Below are positions 8,803-15,975 of a DNA stretch of 20,199 nt, one piece after another; the stretch's first letter is position 1, and every line of letters begins with the position of its first letter. The notes beneath the pieces are model-generated. The model made no database searches and was not told where the DNA came from. It was given only the letters and a program-made list of their open reading frames with translations. Origin of the DNA: an uncultured Prevotella sp. (GTDB lineage: Bacteria > Bacteroidota > Bacteroidia > Bacteroidales > Bacteroidaceae); contig CAKQDQ010000035.1 of the NCBI GenBank assembly GCA_934229335.1, positions 1-20,199 on the forward strand, read 5' to 3'. The translations under genes were made by a program, and so were the position numbers.

Positions 8803-8892
8803 AGTTATGATTTCGTGATTTTTTTATTTAATAATTTATTAAACGAAATCGTTGAGGTCGGCGCGTCCTGTGCTGACCTCTTTTATTTTTTG
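8803..8892 (+). ncRNA. Candidate small structured RNA
   Basis: A transcript from the promoter at 8767-8797 would be about 90 nt. It holds a first stem, GATTTCGT (8809-8816) with ACGAAATC (8843-8850), enclosing an inner TTAATA/TATTAA hairpin, and then the terminator stem. The only reading frame starting with ATG (8807) has three codons, so it is not a coding gene. The next gene has its own promoter 30 nt after the terminator, so this does not look like a simple leader of that gene, although it could still be an attenuator if the downstream promoter is inactive. I do not recognise it as a known RNA family. Confidence 0.55.
8854..8890 (+). terminator. Strong intrinsic terminator
   Basis: GAGGTCGGCGC (8854-8864) pairs with GTGCTGACCTC (8870-8880) over all 11 bases (two G-U pairs), with loop GTCCT, followed by TTTTATTTTTT. 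The T-tract is only on the plus strand. Confidence 0.88.
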
Positions 8893-8923
8893 CAATAACT
8901 TATCTTCGAAATATTATGTAAAA

Positions 8924-8955
8924 TTTGTGCATATTGAAAAAAAAGTGTAATTTTG
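8924..8955 (+). promoter_or_regulatory. Promoter of the ketosynthase cluster
   Basis: TTTG (8924-8927), 20 nt, TAATTTTG (8948-8955) is a full match to the Bacteroidota consensus. Transcription would start near 8962, about 21 nt before the ketosynthase ATG. Confidence 0.78.
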
Positions 8956-8982
8956 CAATACAATAAATATAATGTACGCATA

Positions 8983-10206
8983 ATGTCACAGAAGGTAGTC
9001 ATAACAGGCATGGGGATATGGTCATGCATTGGTACGAATGTCAAGGCGGTAGAAGAATCGTTGCGTAAAGGACGTTCGGGAATTGTACTTGATAGTGCAC
9101 GGTTGGAGTATGGCTATCAGTCAGGTCTTGTTGGTCAGGTTGAACGTCCACAGTTGAAGGGTATACTGGATCGTCGTGTGCGCCGTGGTTTTTCTGAGGA
9201 GGCTGAATATGCGTACATGGCGAGCAAAGAGGCTTTTGAAATGGCAGGAGTAAGTGATGACTACCTGTTAGCAAATGAGGTCGGTTGTATATTTGGTAAT
9301 GATTCGTCGGCGAAGCCAACAGTAGAGATTAGTGAAATTATGAAAGAAAAACATGATTCGTCTCTTCTTGGTCAGAGTCTTGTATTTCAAGCGATGAATT
9401 CTACTGTTAATATGAATATCAGTACGGCTTTTCATCTTCGTGGTGCGAACTTTACTGTTAGTGCAGCGTGTGCCAGTGGTAGTCATTCGGTAGGGCTTGC
9501 TTATATGCTGATTAAGCAAGGTTTGCAGGATATGGTGCTGTGTGGTGGTGCACAAGAGACCAATCTTTGCTCCATGTCTTCCTTTGATGCGTTAGGAGCT
9601 TTTTCAAAACGTATGGATGCTCCAGAAAAAGCAAGCCGTCCTTTTGATCGTGACCGTGATGGACTTGTGCCAAGTGGCGGAGCTGCAGCTTTAGTGCTTG
9701 AGAGTTATGAGCATGCAAAGGCGCGTGGTGCAAATATCCTTGCTGAGCTGTCTGGTTATGGTTTTTCTTCAAATGGTTCTGCTGTAATTAGTCAGCCAAG
9801 TGACGAGGGGAGTGTGATAGCAATGTCAAGAGCTATGACTGATGCAGGCATAGGAGCGGAAGATGTAGATTATATTAGTGCTCATGCCACGAGTACGCCA
9901 CAAGGCGATATGTATGAAGCGATGGCACTACATAGGCTTTTCTCGGGACATCATGCTATTATTAGTAGTACAAAAGGTATGACGGGACACGAATGTTGGA
10001 TGTCGGGAGCGAGTGAATTAGTTTATTCTCTGCTGATGATGCAGGGAGACTTTGTTGCTCCTAATGTGAACTTTGAAAATCCTGATGAATATTCAGAACG
10101 ATTGAATATTGCTATGACTACTATTGATACTGAAGTGAATACAGTTTTGAGTAATTCTTTTGGCTTTGGTGGAACCAACAGTGCCTTGGTGATGAGGAAA
10201 ATGTAA
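8983..10206 (+). CDS. Beta-ketoacyl-ACP synthase (KAS I/II type)
   Basis: The 407-residue protein is a condensing enzyme with the complete Cys-His-His triad: Cys163 in SAACASGSHS, His301 in HATSTPQGD and His336 in STKGMTGHE, plus Lys331 and the glycine-rich NSFGFGGTNSALV near the end. It should therefore catalyse decarboxylative chain elongation and is not a chain-length-factor partner. The frame is open to a TTG at 8953, but that codon lies inside the promoter, so the ATG at 8983 is the start. It begins a six-gene cluster with a dedicated ACP, two dehydratase-like proteins and two acyltransferase domains, so it probably serves a specialised lipid or polyene product, not housekeeping fatty acid synthesis. 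Its closest named relatives may be the ketosynthases of aryl-polyene/flexirubin clusters (inference). Confidence 0.9.
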   Translation: MSQKVVITGMGIWSCIGTNVKAVEESLRKGRSGIVLDSARLEYGYQSGLVGQVERPQLKGILDRRVRRGFSEEAEYAYMASKEAFEMAGVSDDYLLANEVGCIFGNDSSAKPTVEISEIMKEKHDSSLLGQSLVFQAMNSTVNMNISTAFHLRGANFTVSAACASGSHSVGLAYMLIKQGLQDMVLCGGAQETNLCSMSSFDALGAFSKRMDAPEKASRPFDRDRDGLVPSGGAAALVLESYEHAKARGANILAELSGYGFSSNGSAVISQPSDEGSVIAMSRAMTDAGIGAEDVDYISAHATSTPQGDMYEAMALHRLFSGHHAIISSTKGMTGHECWMSGASELVYSLLMMQGDFVAPNVNFENPDEYSERLNIAMTTIDTEVNTVLSNSFGFGGTNSALVMRKM

Positions 10207-10353
10207 GCTATTTTAGTAAACAGTATGACTGTAAAAAAACTTATGTTTGACGCAAATTAAGTTATTGGCAATAGATATATTACCTACAATACAGTAAATT
10301 AAATAGATGATGGTGCCGTATGTAGCCCATTGCAAAATAAATAGTATATTTTT

Positions 10354-10602
10354 ATGACAAAAACAGAGATTAAAGAAAGAGTAAACAGTTTTTTGATAGA
10401 TGAACTTGAGATTGATGAACCTAAACTGCAGCCAAAGGCTACTCTGAAGGGTGACTTAGGTATTGATAGCTTGGATTTTGTGGATATAGTTGTAATCGTG
10501 AATCGTATTTTTGGCTTTAAGATTAAGCCAGAAGAGATGAAAGATGTATCGACCCTGCAGCAGTTTTATGATTATATAGACTCTAAAGTAAATCTACACT
10601 AA
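10354..10602 (+). CDS. Acyl carrier protein
   Basis: The 82-residue acidic protein has the phosphopantetheine attachment site in LGIDSLDFVDIV, Ser39, and the helical pattern of ACPs. It would carry the growing acyl chain between the ketosynthase and the dehydratase-like proteins of the cluster. It follows the ketosynthase gene by 147 nt, a gap in which I see no consensus promoter or terminator, and precedes the acyltransferase gene by 12 nt. The DSLDFVDIVV context is unlike the DSLDTVELVM of housekeeping AcpP and resembles ACPs of aryl-polyene-type clusters. Confidence 0.92.
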   Translation: MTKTEIKERVNSFLIDELEIDEPKLQPKATLKGDLGIDSLDFVDIVVIVNRIFGFKIKPEEMKDVSTLQQFYDYIDSKVNLH

Positions 10603-10614
10603 TACGATTTGATA

Positions 10615-11493
10615 ATGACGAATAAGGAATGGCAAGGTACTACCTATGGTAATGGTTGGATGCATCATTGGCTGATAGTCGGATTGAGGTATATAGATGT
10701 CCGAGTGTTATATGTATTCGTCGCTATATTCGTTGTGCCAGTATGCTTGTTACTTAATTCCAGTAGTCGTGTTATTTATCGTTACTTCCGTCAACGTATA
10801 GGATATGGGAGCCTAAAGGCTTGTTGGAAGACCTACGTAAACCATTGTTTTTTTAGTCAGGTAGTAATAGACAAGTTTGCTTCTTATGCAGGAAAAAAAT
10901 TCCAAATAGAATTAGAAGGCTATGAGTACTTTGCCGATTTAGCGTCACGTCCTGAAGGCTTTGTACAGTTAAGCTCTCATTTTGGAAATTACGAGTTGGC
11001 AGGTTACTCGCTCGTAGCAAAAGATAAACGCTTCAATGCCCTTGTATTCGCAGGCGAGAAGGAGAGTGTTATGGTGAACCGTAATAAGCGTTTTGCTGCG
11101 ACCAATATACAGATGATTGCCATAAAGCCAGACATGAGTCATGTTTTCCTTATCGATGCGGCATTGCAGCGAGGTGAGACGGTAAGTATACCTGCCGACA
11201 GAATGAATGGCTCAAGACGAAATGTTGTGCTACCGTTCCTCGGTGCTCTTGCAGAATTTCCTCAAGGACCATTTAGTATTGCTACAATGCGAGAACTTAA
11301 TGTCCTTTCTGTTAGTGTTGTAAAGATTGCTGCAAAAAAATATCATATAAGAGTGAAGCCTTTAGAGTATGACAAAAACGCTTCTCGTCAAGAGCAGATA
11401 CGGCAACTTGCTGAGGCATACGTAAACGAATTAGAGTATAATGTGCGGCGTTATCCTGAGCAATGGTATAACTTCTATGAATTTTGGAAATAA
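10615..11493 (+). CDS. LpxL/HtrB-like lipid acyltransferase
   Basis: The 292-residue protein belongs to the lysophospholipid acyltransferase superfamily, close to the lauroyl/myristoyl acyltransferases of lipid A. There is an N-terminal membrane segment (about residues 29-48), the catalytic HX4E motif as His122-Glu127 in SSHFGNYEL, and later SIPADRMNGSRR and LPFLGALAEFPQGPF blocks of the family. The frame opens with a TTG at 10609, but the ATG at 10615 is preferred. Housekeeping LpxL genes are usually alone; here the gene sits between an ACP and a hotdog protein in a tight operon, so it probably moves the cluster's own acyl product from ACP to a membrane acceptor. Confidence 0.88.
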   Translation: MTNKEWQGTTYGNGWMHHWLIVGLRYIDVRVLYVFVAIFVVPVCLLLNSSSRVIYRYFRQRIGYGSLKACWKTYVNHCFFSQVVIDKFASYAGKKFQIELEGYEYFADLASRPEGFVQLSSHFGNYELAGYSLVAKDKRFNALVFAGEKESVMVNRNKRFAATNIQMIAIKPDMSHVFLIDAALQRGETVSIPADRMNGSRRNVVLPFLGALAEFPQGPFSIATMRELNVLSVSVVKIAAKKYHIRVKPLEYDKNASRQEQIRQLAEAYVNELEYNVRRYPEQWYNFYEFWK

Positions 11494-11500
11494 AGACAAT

Positions 11501-11977
11501 ATGAGGATAGACCCATGGCAGCCTGATACTGCGTACTTAAAGAGTATAGATATCCACGAGTTACTGCCCCAGAGAGAGCCATTTATTATGGTTGATGAGC
11601 TGACAGCGTTTAATAACCGTCACACTTCAACTGAGACAATGGTATGCAGCGACAATATTTTTGTTGATAACAATGTGTTTTCTCCAGCAGGACTAATAGA
11701 GAATATAGCACAGACGTGCGCTGCACGTATAGGTTATGTGAACAAGTATATTCTTGGAAAGGGAATACAAATAGGTCTTATTGGTTCCATACAGAATATG
11801 GAAATTCATGCCTTGCCAAGGGTAGGAGAGGTGCTAAATACCACAATAGATGTTGAAGCGGAGATGTTTGGAATGATTCTTGTTAGTGCAAGAATACTGT
11901 GTAGCGCAAAAGTAATAGCCACGGCAAGAGTAAAAATCGCGCAGAAGGAGGCGAAGGCAGAAACTGAAAAAGTATGA
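11501..11977 (+). CDS. Hotdog-fold dehydratase-like protein 1 (FabZ/ApeP type)
   Basis: The 158-residue protein begins with a FabZ-like stretch (HELLPQREPFIMVDEL, residues 19-34), followed by the hotdog helix SPAGLIENIAQTCAARIGY with Glu67 where FabZ has its catalytic Glu. The FabZ catalytic His is missing: the expected position falls in DNIFVDNNVF, with no His. The frame is open further upstream, but earlier Mets lie inside the acyltransferase gene; the ATG at 11501 is 7 nt after that gene's stop. It overlaps the next hotdog gene by 4 nt, suggesting equal production of the two. Best guess: one half of a heterodimeric 3-hydroxyacyl-ACP dehydratase. Confidence 0.82.
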   Translation: MRIDPWQPDTAYLKSIDIHELLPQREPFIMVDELTAFNNRHTSTETMVCSDNIFVDNNVFSPAGLIENIAQTCAARIGYVNKYILGKGIQIGLIGSIQNMEIHALPRVGEVLNTTIDVEAEMFGMILVSARILCSAKVIATARVKIAQKEAKAETEKV

Positions 11978-12345
11978 AGTTGCGAAACGAACTATATAAA
12001 ATAATAGATAAGGAGAGAGAGGATGAAATGGCGGTTTATGCTTTGGAAATGTGCAAGGATAGTGTAATCTATAAGGCTCATTTCCCTAATCATCCAGTTA
12101 CTCCTGGCGTGTGTATAGTTCAGATGGCGGTAGAGCTGGCAGAAGACTATATAGGCAGGTTGTTGATGTTGGTGAAGGTGCAAAACGTGAAGTTTCTGTC
12201 TGTCTTGTCGCCAGATAATACGAATATGGTTAAATATCGTCTTTATAACTTTAGAGAAGATGTATCGACAATATCGTTCGATAGTATTGTTATGTCAGGC
12301 GAAGTGGTATTATCAAGAATGTCATTGTCATGCAAGAAAATATAG
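11974..12345 (+). CDS. Hotdog-fold dehydratase-like protein 2 (FabZ/ApeI type)
   Basis: The 123-residue protein has the classical active-site loop of FabZ/FabA, HFPNHPVTPGVCIV, with His36 present. At the position of the catalytic Glu, however, it has Gln50 (VCIVQMAVELAED). This is the mirror image of its neighbour, which keeps the Glu and lacks the His. It starts within the stop of the previous gene (ATGA overlap) and its own end overlaps the glycosyltransferase-acyltransferase gene by 16 nt. The His-containing loop supports a dehydratase or a thioesterase-like role; the pairing supports a heterodimer. Confidence 0.82.
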   Translation: MKLRNELYKIIDKEREDEMAVYALEMCKDSVIYKAHFPNHPVTPGVCIVQMAVELAEDYIGRLLMLVKVQNVKFLSVLSPDNTNMVKYRLYNFREDVSTISFDSIVMSGEVVLSRMSLSCKKI

Positions 12346-13856
12346 TAGACCCATATAGTGAACAGCGTGCCAGGTTAAGACGACGTGGTATTTGTGTAAT
12401 CATTCCAACATATAATAATGTTGGCACAATAGGCGATGTTGTAATGAGAGCCAAGGTGCAATGTGATGATATAATAGTGGTGAATGATGGAAGTAACGAT
12501 GGTACGGATGCTGTGCTTTCGTCTGTTGACGGTGTAACGGTTGTAGATATTCTTCGTAATAGTGGTAAAGGAAATGCACTTAAACAGGGTTTTCTGAAGG
12601 CTTATGCTTTAGGTTTTTCGTACGCAATAACACTTGATGGTGACGGACAGCATTACCCAGAGGATATACGACTGTTGTTAGAGGCAAACATAAAGAATCC
12701 TAATGCGTTGATAGTTGGGCAGCGTAAAGGGCTGGCACAAGTAGAAAGATCGGCAGGAAGCAAGTTTGCCAATGCTTTCAGTAACTTCTGGTTTTACGTA
12801 CAGACGCTAAATCCTTTGAGGGATACACAGACAGGGTACAGGATGTATCCTCTTCATAAACTGCATGGGTTGAGATTTCTTACCTCACGTTATGAGGCAG
12901 AGTTGGAACTGCTTGTATTTGCAGCGTGGCATGGAGTGCGTCTTGTTGCAATTGAAGTTAACGTGTATTATCCGCCAAGGGAGCAGCGCGTGTCGCATTT
13001 TAGACCTTTGCAAGACTTTACGCGTATTTCCATCCTTAATACTATTTTATGCCTTTTGGCTGTTGTTTATGGCTACCCACTGATGTGCTTTAGAGCATTT
13101 GCCACAGCATTGCGCACCATTTATACATTGCTTTTTTTCTTGTTCTTTACACTTATGGTAATGACGCCAATGGCATACTTAGTATTGCTGTTCGGAAAAA
13201 CAGGTGAACGTACTGTGTGTCGTTTGCATAGCATATTACATTTTATGTCAAATTTCGTGATGAATGTGCATGGCATACCTGGAGTTCGCTATAAGATGAA
13301 CAATAGAAGTGGTGAGGATTTTCATGTCCCAGCAGTAATAATATGCAATCATCAGTCACCGTTAGACCTTATGCCATTGTTGGCACTGCATAAAAGAATC
13401 GTTGTTGTGACAAACGACCGGATATGGCGTAACCCCTTCTATGGCTATATCATACGTCATGCAGGTTTTCTGCCAGCTTCTGATGGTTCAGAACAGATGC
13501 TTGCTAAGTTACGTCCGTTGGTGGCACAGGGTTATTCTGTGGCTATTTACCCAGAGGGTACTCGCTGTCCTGAAGGAGAAATAGGGCGTTTCCATAAAGG
13601 GGCTTTTTATGTAGCACGCAACCTTAAACTTGACATTGTGCCTCTTATCCTTCATGGTGCGGGACGTGTAATGTCTAAGGGTGATATTTGTATGCGTAAA
13701 GGAGAAATACGTCTGGATGTTGACGCCCGAATGTCAGTGGAAGAGCAGGCGCAGTTTTCTACAGACCGTGCACTTGCTTCATGGTATAGGAAATATTACA
13801 AACAGCGTTATTTGGAAATTAGTGACGAATCTGTGGATTTATGTCGTGGCTTGTAG
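12330..13856 (+). CDS. Fusion of family 2 glycosyltransferase and PlsC-type acyltransferase
   Basis: The 508-residue protein has two catalytic domains. Residues 20-235 are a GT-A glycosyltransferase of family 2, like dolichol-phosphate sugar transferases (VIIPTYNN at 23-30, VVNDGSNDGTD at 50-60, the metal-binding TLDGDGQH at 101-108, DTQTGYR at 165-171). A hydrophobic stretch follows (about 236-290, two or three membrane segments). Residues 330-490 are a PlsC-like acyltransferase with HX4D (His341, Asp346) in CNHQSPLD and YPEGTR at 407-412. Both active sites look intact. Such fusions occur in aryl-polyene/flexirubin clusters, where they are thought to help anchor the pigment to a lipid or sugar carrier. 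It is the last gene of the cluster. Confidence 0.88.
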   Translation: MQENIVDPYSEQRARLRRRGICVIIPTYNNVGTIGDVVMRAKVQCDDIIVVNDGSNDGTDAVLSSVDGVTVVDILRNSGKGNALKQGFLKAYALGFSYAITLDGDGQHYPEDIRLLLEANIKNPNALIVGQRKGLAQVERSAGSKFANAFSNFWFYVQTLNPLRDTQTGYRMYPLHKLHGLRFLTSRYEAELELLVFAAWHGVRLVAIEVNVYYPPREQRVSHFRPLQDFTRISILNTILCLLAVVYGYPLMCFRAFATALRTIYTLLFFLFFTLMVMTPMAYLVLLFGKTGERTVCRLHSILHFMSNFVMNVHGIPGVRYKMNNRSGEDFHVPAVIICNHQSPLDLMPLLALHKRIVVVTNDRIWRNPFYGYIIRHAGFLPASDGSEQMLAKLRPLVAQGYSVAIYPEGTRCPEGEIGRFHKGAFYVARNLKLDIVPLILHGAGRVMSKGDICMRKGEIRLDVDARMSVEEQAQFSTDRALASWYRKYYKQRYLEISDESVDLCRGL

Positions 13857-13952
13857 TGTTTTGGGAGGGTAGTCGCAAAATATTTGCATAATAATGAAGT
13901 GAAGGACATCTCCTATAGTAAACATATAGGCAGATTAACACTGTATACCCAC

Positions 13953-13992
13953 AAAAAAAAGCCATCGCAATGACTTGGTCAATGCGATGGCT
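13953..13992 (-). terminator. Intrinsic terminator of the small lipoprotein gene
   Basis: GCCATCGCA (13961-13969) pairs with TGCGATGGC (13983-13991), with an extra TGA/TCA inner stem. On the minus strand it is followed by eight T (A-tract 13953-13960). It lies about 30 nt after the lipoprotein stop. Confidence 0.88.
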
Positions 13993-13993
13993 C

Positions 13994-14009
13994 AAAGCGT
14001 TCCGCTTTT
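13994..14009 (+). terminator. Possible weak terminator of the ketosynthase cluster
   Basis: AAAGCG (13994-13999) pairs with CGCTTT (14003-14008) around TTC, followed by only one more T. It follows the longer palindrome at 13960-13992, which a plus-strand transcript would also fold. Support is weak because the T-tract is short. Confidence 0.3.
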
Positions 14010-14020
14010 AGTTCGTTGGC

Positions 14021-14185
14021 TTACTGGTTAACAGTTGTGTCAGCAGCAGTTGTGTCAGCAGCAGTTGTGTCAACAGCAGTTGTGTCTACTGTATCAGCAG
14101 CAGCGTCAGTGTTTGCAGTCTTGTTACCACATGAAACCATTGAAAGAGCAGCCATAGCTACGAACATAAAAACTAATTTCTTCAT
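14021..14185 (-). CDS. Small lipoprotein with Asp-Thr-Thr repeats
   Basis: The 54-residue product has a lipoprotein signal (MKKLVFMFVAMAALSMVSC) with the lipid-modified Cys at residue 19, followed by GNKTA and a tail made of repeated DTTAA units ending TTVNQ. The frame continues upstream to 14239, but the ATG at 14185 gives the proper signal peptide. The mature part is only about 35 residues, acidic, threonine-rich and probably unstructured. The gene has its own promoter and terminator, so it is an independent unit. Short lipoproteins of this kind are common in Bacteroidales and their function is not known to me; a spacer or surface role would be a guess. Confidence 0.85.
   Translation of the reverse strand: MKKLVFMFVAMAALSMVSCGNKTANTDAAADTVDTTAVDTTAADTTAADTTVNQ
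14032..14091. repeat. 15-bp tandem repeat, four copies
   Basis: The unit CAGTTGTGTCAGCAG occurs at 14032-14046 and 14047-14061, then twice more with changes in the last five bases (14062-14076, 14077-14091). It lies inside the lipoprotein gene and encodes the five-residue Asp-Thr-Thr-Ala-Ala repeat. A gain or loss of one unit would keep the frame. Confidence 0.85.
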
Positions 14186-14236
14186 TTTTCTAAGCTTTTT
14201 AAATCTGTAAAACAATCTTTGTTTATTAAAACGCTG

Positions 14237-14268
14237 CAAAGTTACGCACTTTTTTCAATACTTGCAAA
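14237..14268 (-). promoter_or_regulatory. Promoter of the small lipoprotein gene
   Basis: On the minus strand TTTG (14268-14265), 20 nt, TAACTTTG (14244-14237) matches the Bacteroidota consensus. The transcript would start near 14230, with a leader of about 45 nt. Confidence 0.78.
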
Positions 14269-14408
14269 TTTTTTTATACTTTTTTTTTGTTAATTTTGTA
14301 ACTATTTTGTAACTTGTTGATAATTTGCGAAATACGAATGATAGACAAATGTTAATTTTTTTTGTGTTCGCTCACAAAGGTATACATTGCCTTTTTTTTA
14401 CTATTTAG

Positions 14409-14439
14409 TTGCATACAAAAATAAAAATAACTAACTTTG
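14409..14439 (+). promoter_or_regulatory. Promoter of mtaB
   Basis: TTG (14409-14411), 20 nt, TAACTTTG (14432-14439) fits the Bacteroidota pattern. Transcription would start near 14446, about 90 nt before the mtaB ATG. The rest of 14240-14537 is very AT-rich, without ORFs. Confidence 0.72.
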
Positions 14440-14537
14440 CAGGAAAAATAGGTACACCTTATATATAGCGTAGAATGAGCCAATACCTAAATAGGGTGTA
14501 GAAAGTATATTGTAATATATCTATAAAGAAGAAAGTA

Positions 14538-15890
14538 ATGATAGATACATCCGCATTTCAAGGAAAAAGTGCAGCTTATTACACTCTTGGTTGCAAACTC
14601 AATTTCTCTGAGACATCCACGTTTGGAAAAATGTTAGAGGATATGGGTGTTAGAACTGTAGGCAAAGAGGAGAAGGCTGATATATGTATAATAAATACGT
14701 GTTCGGTCACTGACGTTGCAGATAGAAAGTGTCGTCAAGCTATACGCAGGATGATACATGAAAATCCTGGTGCCTTTATGGTGGTAACTGGTTGCTATGC
14801 CCAGCTTGAACCTAACGCAGTGAGTAGCATTGAAGGTGTAGATCTTGTGTTGGGAAGTAATGAAAAAGCAAACTTGATAGAATATCTCAGTAGAGCATGG
14901 GGGGAAAGATGTGTGTGTGATGATTCGCATAAAGGACAGTCTTATTCTGTGGCTACAAAGGACATAAAATCTTTTCAGCATAGCTGTTCTAAGGGGAATC
15001 GTACACGCTATTGGTTGAAGGTACAAGACGGCTGTAATTATTATTGTACATATTGTACCATACCATATGCTCGTGGAAACAGCCGTAATCCATCTATCGC
15101 CTCTCTCGTAGACTTAGCTCGGCAGGCAGCAAAAGAGGGCGGAAAAGAGATTGTGCTGACAGGTGTAAACATAGGTGACTTTGGTCGCACTACGGGCGAG
15201 TCATTTCTTGATTTAGTTAAGGCACTTGACAATATAGAGGAAATAAAACGTTTTAGAATCTCCAGTCTTGAGCCTGACCTAATAGCAGATGAACTGATAG
15301 AGTATTGTGCAAAGAGTCGTGCTTTTATGCCCCATTTTCATATACCGCTCCAAAGTGGCAGTGATGCAGTATTGAAATTAATGCATAGACGTTATGACTC
15401 CGCTCTGTTTAAGCAAAAGATACTTCGTATAAAAGAACTGATGCCAGACGCTTTTATAGGTGTTGATGTTATGGTAGGCACACGCGGTGAGACTCCAGAG
15501 TATTTTGAAGAGACTTACAGATTATTAGAATCATTACCTGTAACACAGTTGCACGTATTTCCGTATAGTGAGCGTCCAGGCACAGCAGCGTTAAAAATTC
15601 CTTACGTCGTTAGTGACAAGGATAAGAAAGAGCGCAGCAAGCGGTTGCTTGAGCTATCTGAGCGTAAGACACTTGAGTTTTATTCTTGCTATATAGGTAA
15701 AGAAGCAGAAGTGCTGTTTGAAAAAGCTCCTCATGGAAAGGCTATGCATGGGTTCACGGACAACTACATACGTGTGGAGCTTCCTGCTGCGTTGGCATCT
15801 GAAGAATATGATAACCAGATAATAAAGGTACGTCTTGAGAAATTTAATTATGACAAAACAGCTTTGATACCTGTTGTACTTGGACGGTAA
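14538..15890 (+). CDS. mtaB: tRNA (N6-L-threonylcarbamoyladenosine(37)-C2)-methylthiotransferase
   Basis: The 450-residue protein is a radical SAM methylthiotransferase. It converts t6A37 to ms2t6A in ANN-reading tRNAs. The N-terminal domain has the three cluster-binding cysteines Cys19 (TLGCKLNFSE), Cys55 (NTCSVT) and Cys86 (TGCYAQ). The radical SAM motif is C-x3-C-x2-C at Cys166, Cys170 and Cys173 (CNYYCTYCTIPYARG). The C-terminal ~70 residues would be the TRAM RNA-binding domain. TLGCKLNFSE and the CTYCTIP spacing point to MtaB and against MiaB or RimO. It has its own promoter and is followed on the same strand by a glycosyltransferase gene 85 nt later. Confidence 0.93.
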   Translation: MIDTSAFQGKSAAYYTLGCKLNFSETSTFGKMLEDMGVRTVGKEEKADICIINTCSVTDVADRKCRQAIRRMIHENPGAFMVVTGCYAQLEPNAVSSIEGVDLVLGSNEKANLIEYLSRAWGERCVCDDSHKGQSYSVATKDIKSFQHSCSKGNRTRYWLKVQDGCNYYCTYCTIPYARGNSRNPSIASLVDLARQAAKEGGKEIVLTGVNIGDFGRTTGESFLDLVKALDNIEEIKRFRISSLEPDLIADELIEYCAKSRAFMPHFHIPLQSGSDAVLKLMHRRYDSALFKQKILRIKELMPDAFIGVDVMVGTRGETPEYFEETYRLLESLPVTQLHVFPYSERPGTAALKIPYVVSDKDKKERSKRLLELSERKTLEFYSCYIGKEAEVLFEKAPHGKAMHGFTDNYIRVELPAALASEEYDNQIIKVRLEKFNYDKTALIPVVLGR

Positions 15891-15975
15891 GCCTAAACAG
15901 AGGGTTAGGGCAGACAGTGGTACCTCCTATAGCAGCTTGGAAGTTAATAGCGTGACGTAGACAAAGATAAAGAAA

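Noticed and set aside
8953..8982. N-terminal extension of the ketosynthase from a TTG start
   Set aside because: The TTG lies inside the -7 element TAATTTTG, so it would be upstream of the predicted transcription start; the ATG at 8983 gives the normal ketosynthase N-terminus.
10307..10357. 16-codon ORF whose TGA overlaps the ACP start codon (ATGA)
   Set aside because: Too short to judge, no ribosome binding site, and its composition (MMVPYVAHCKINSIFL) does not look protein-like; the overlap may be chance.
14240..14400. Further TAATTTTG/TACCTTTG matches in the AT-rich region between the lipoprotein and mtaB
   Set aside because: None has a TTTG/TTG at 19-21 nt, unlike the two promoters that were called; AT-rich DNA gives such matches by chance.
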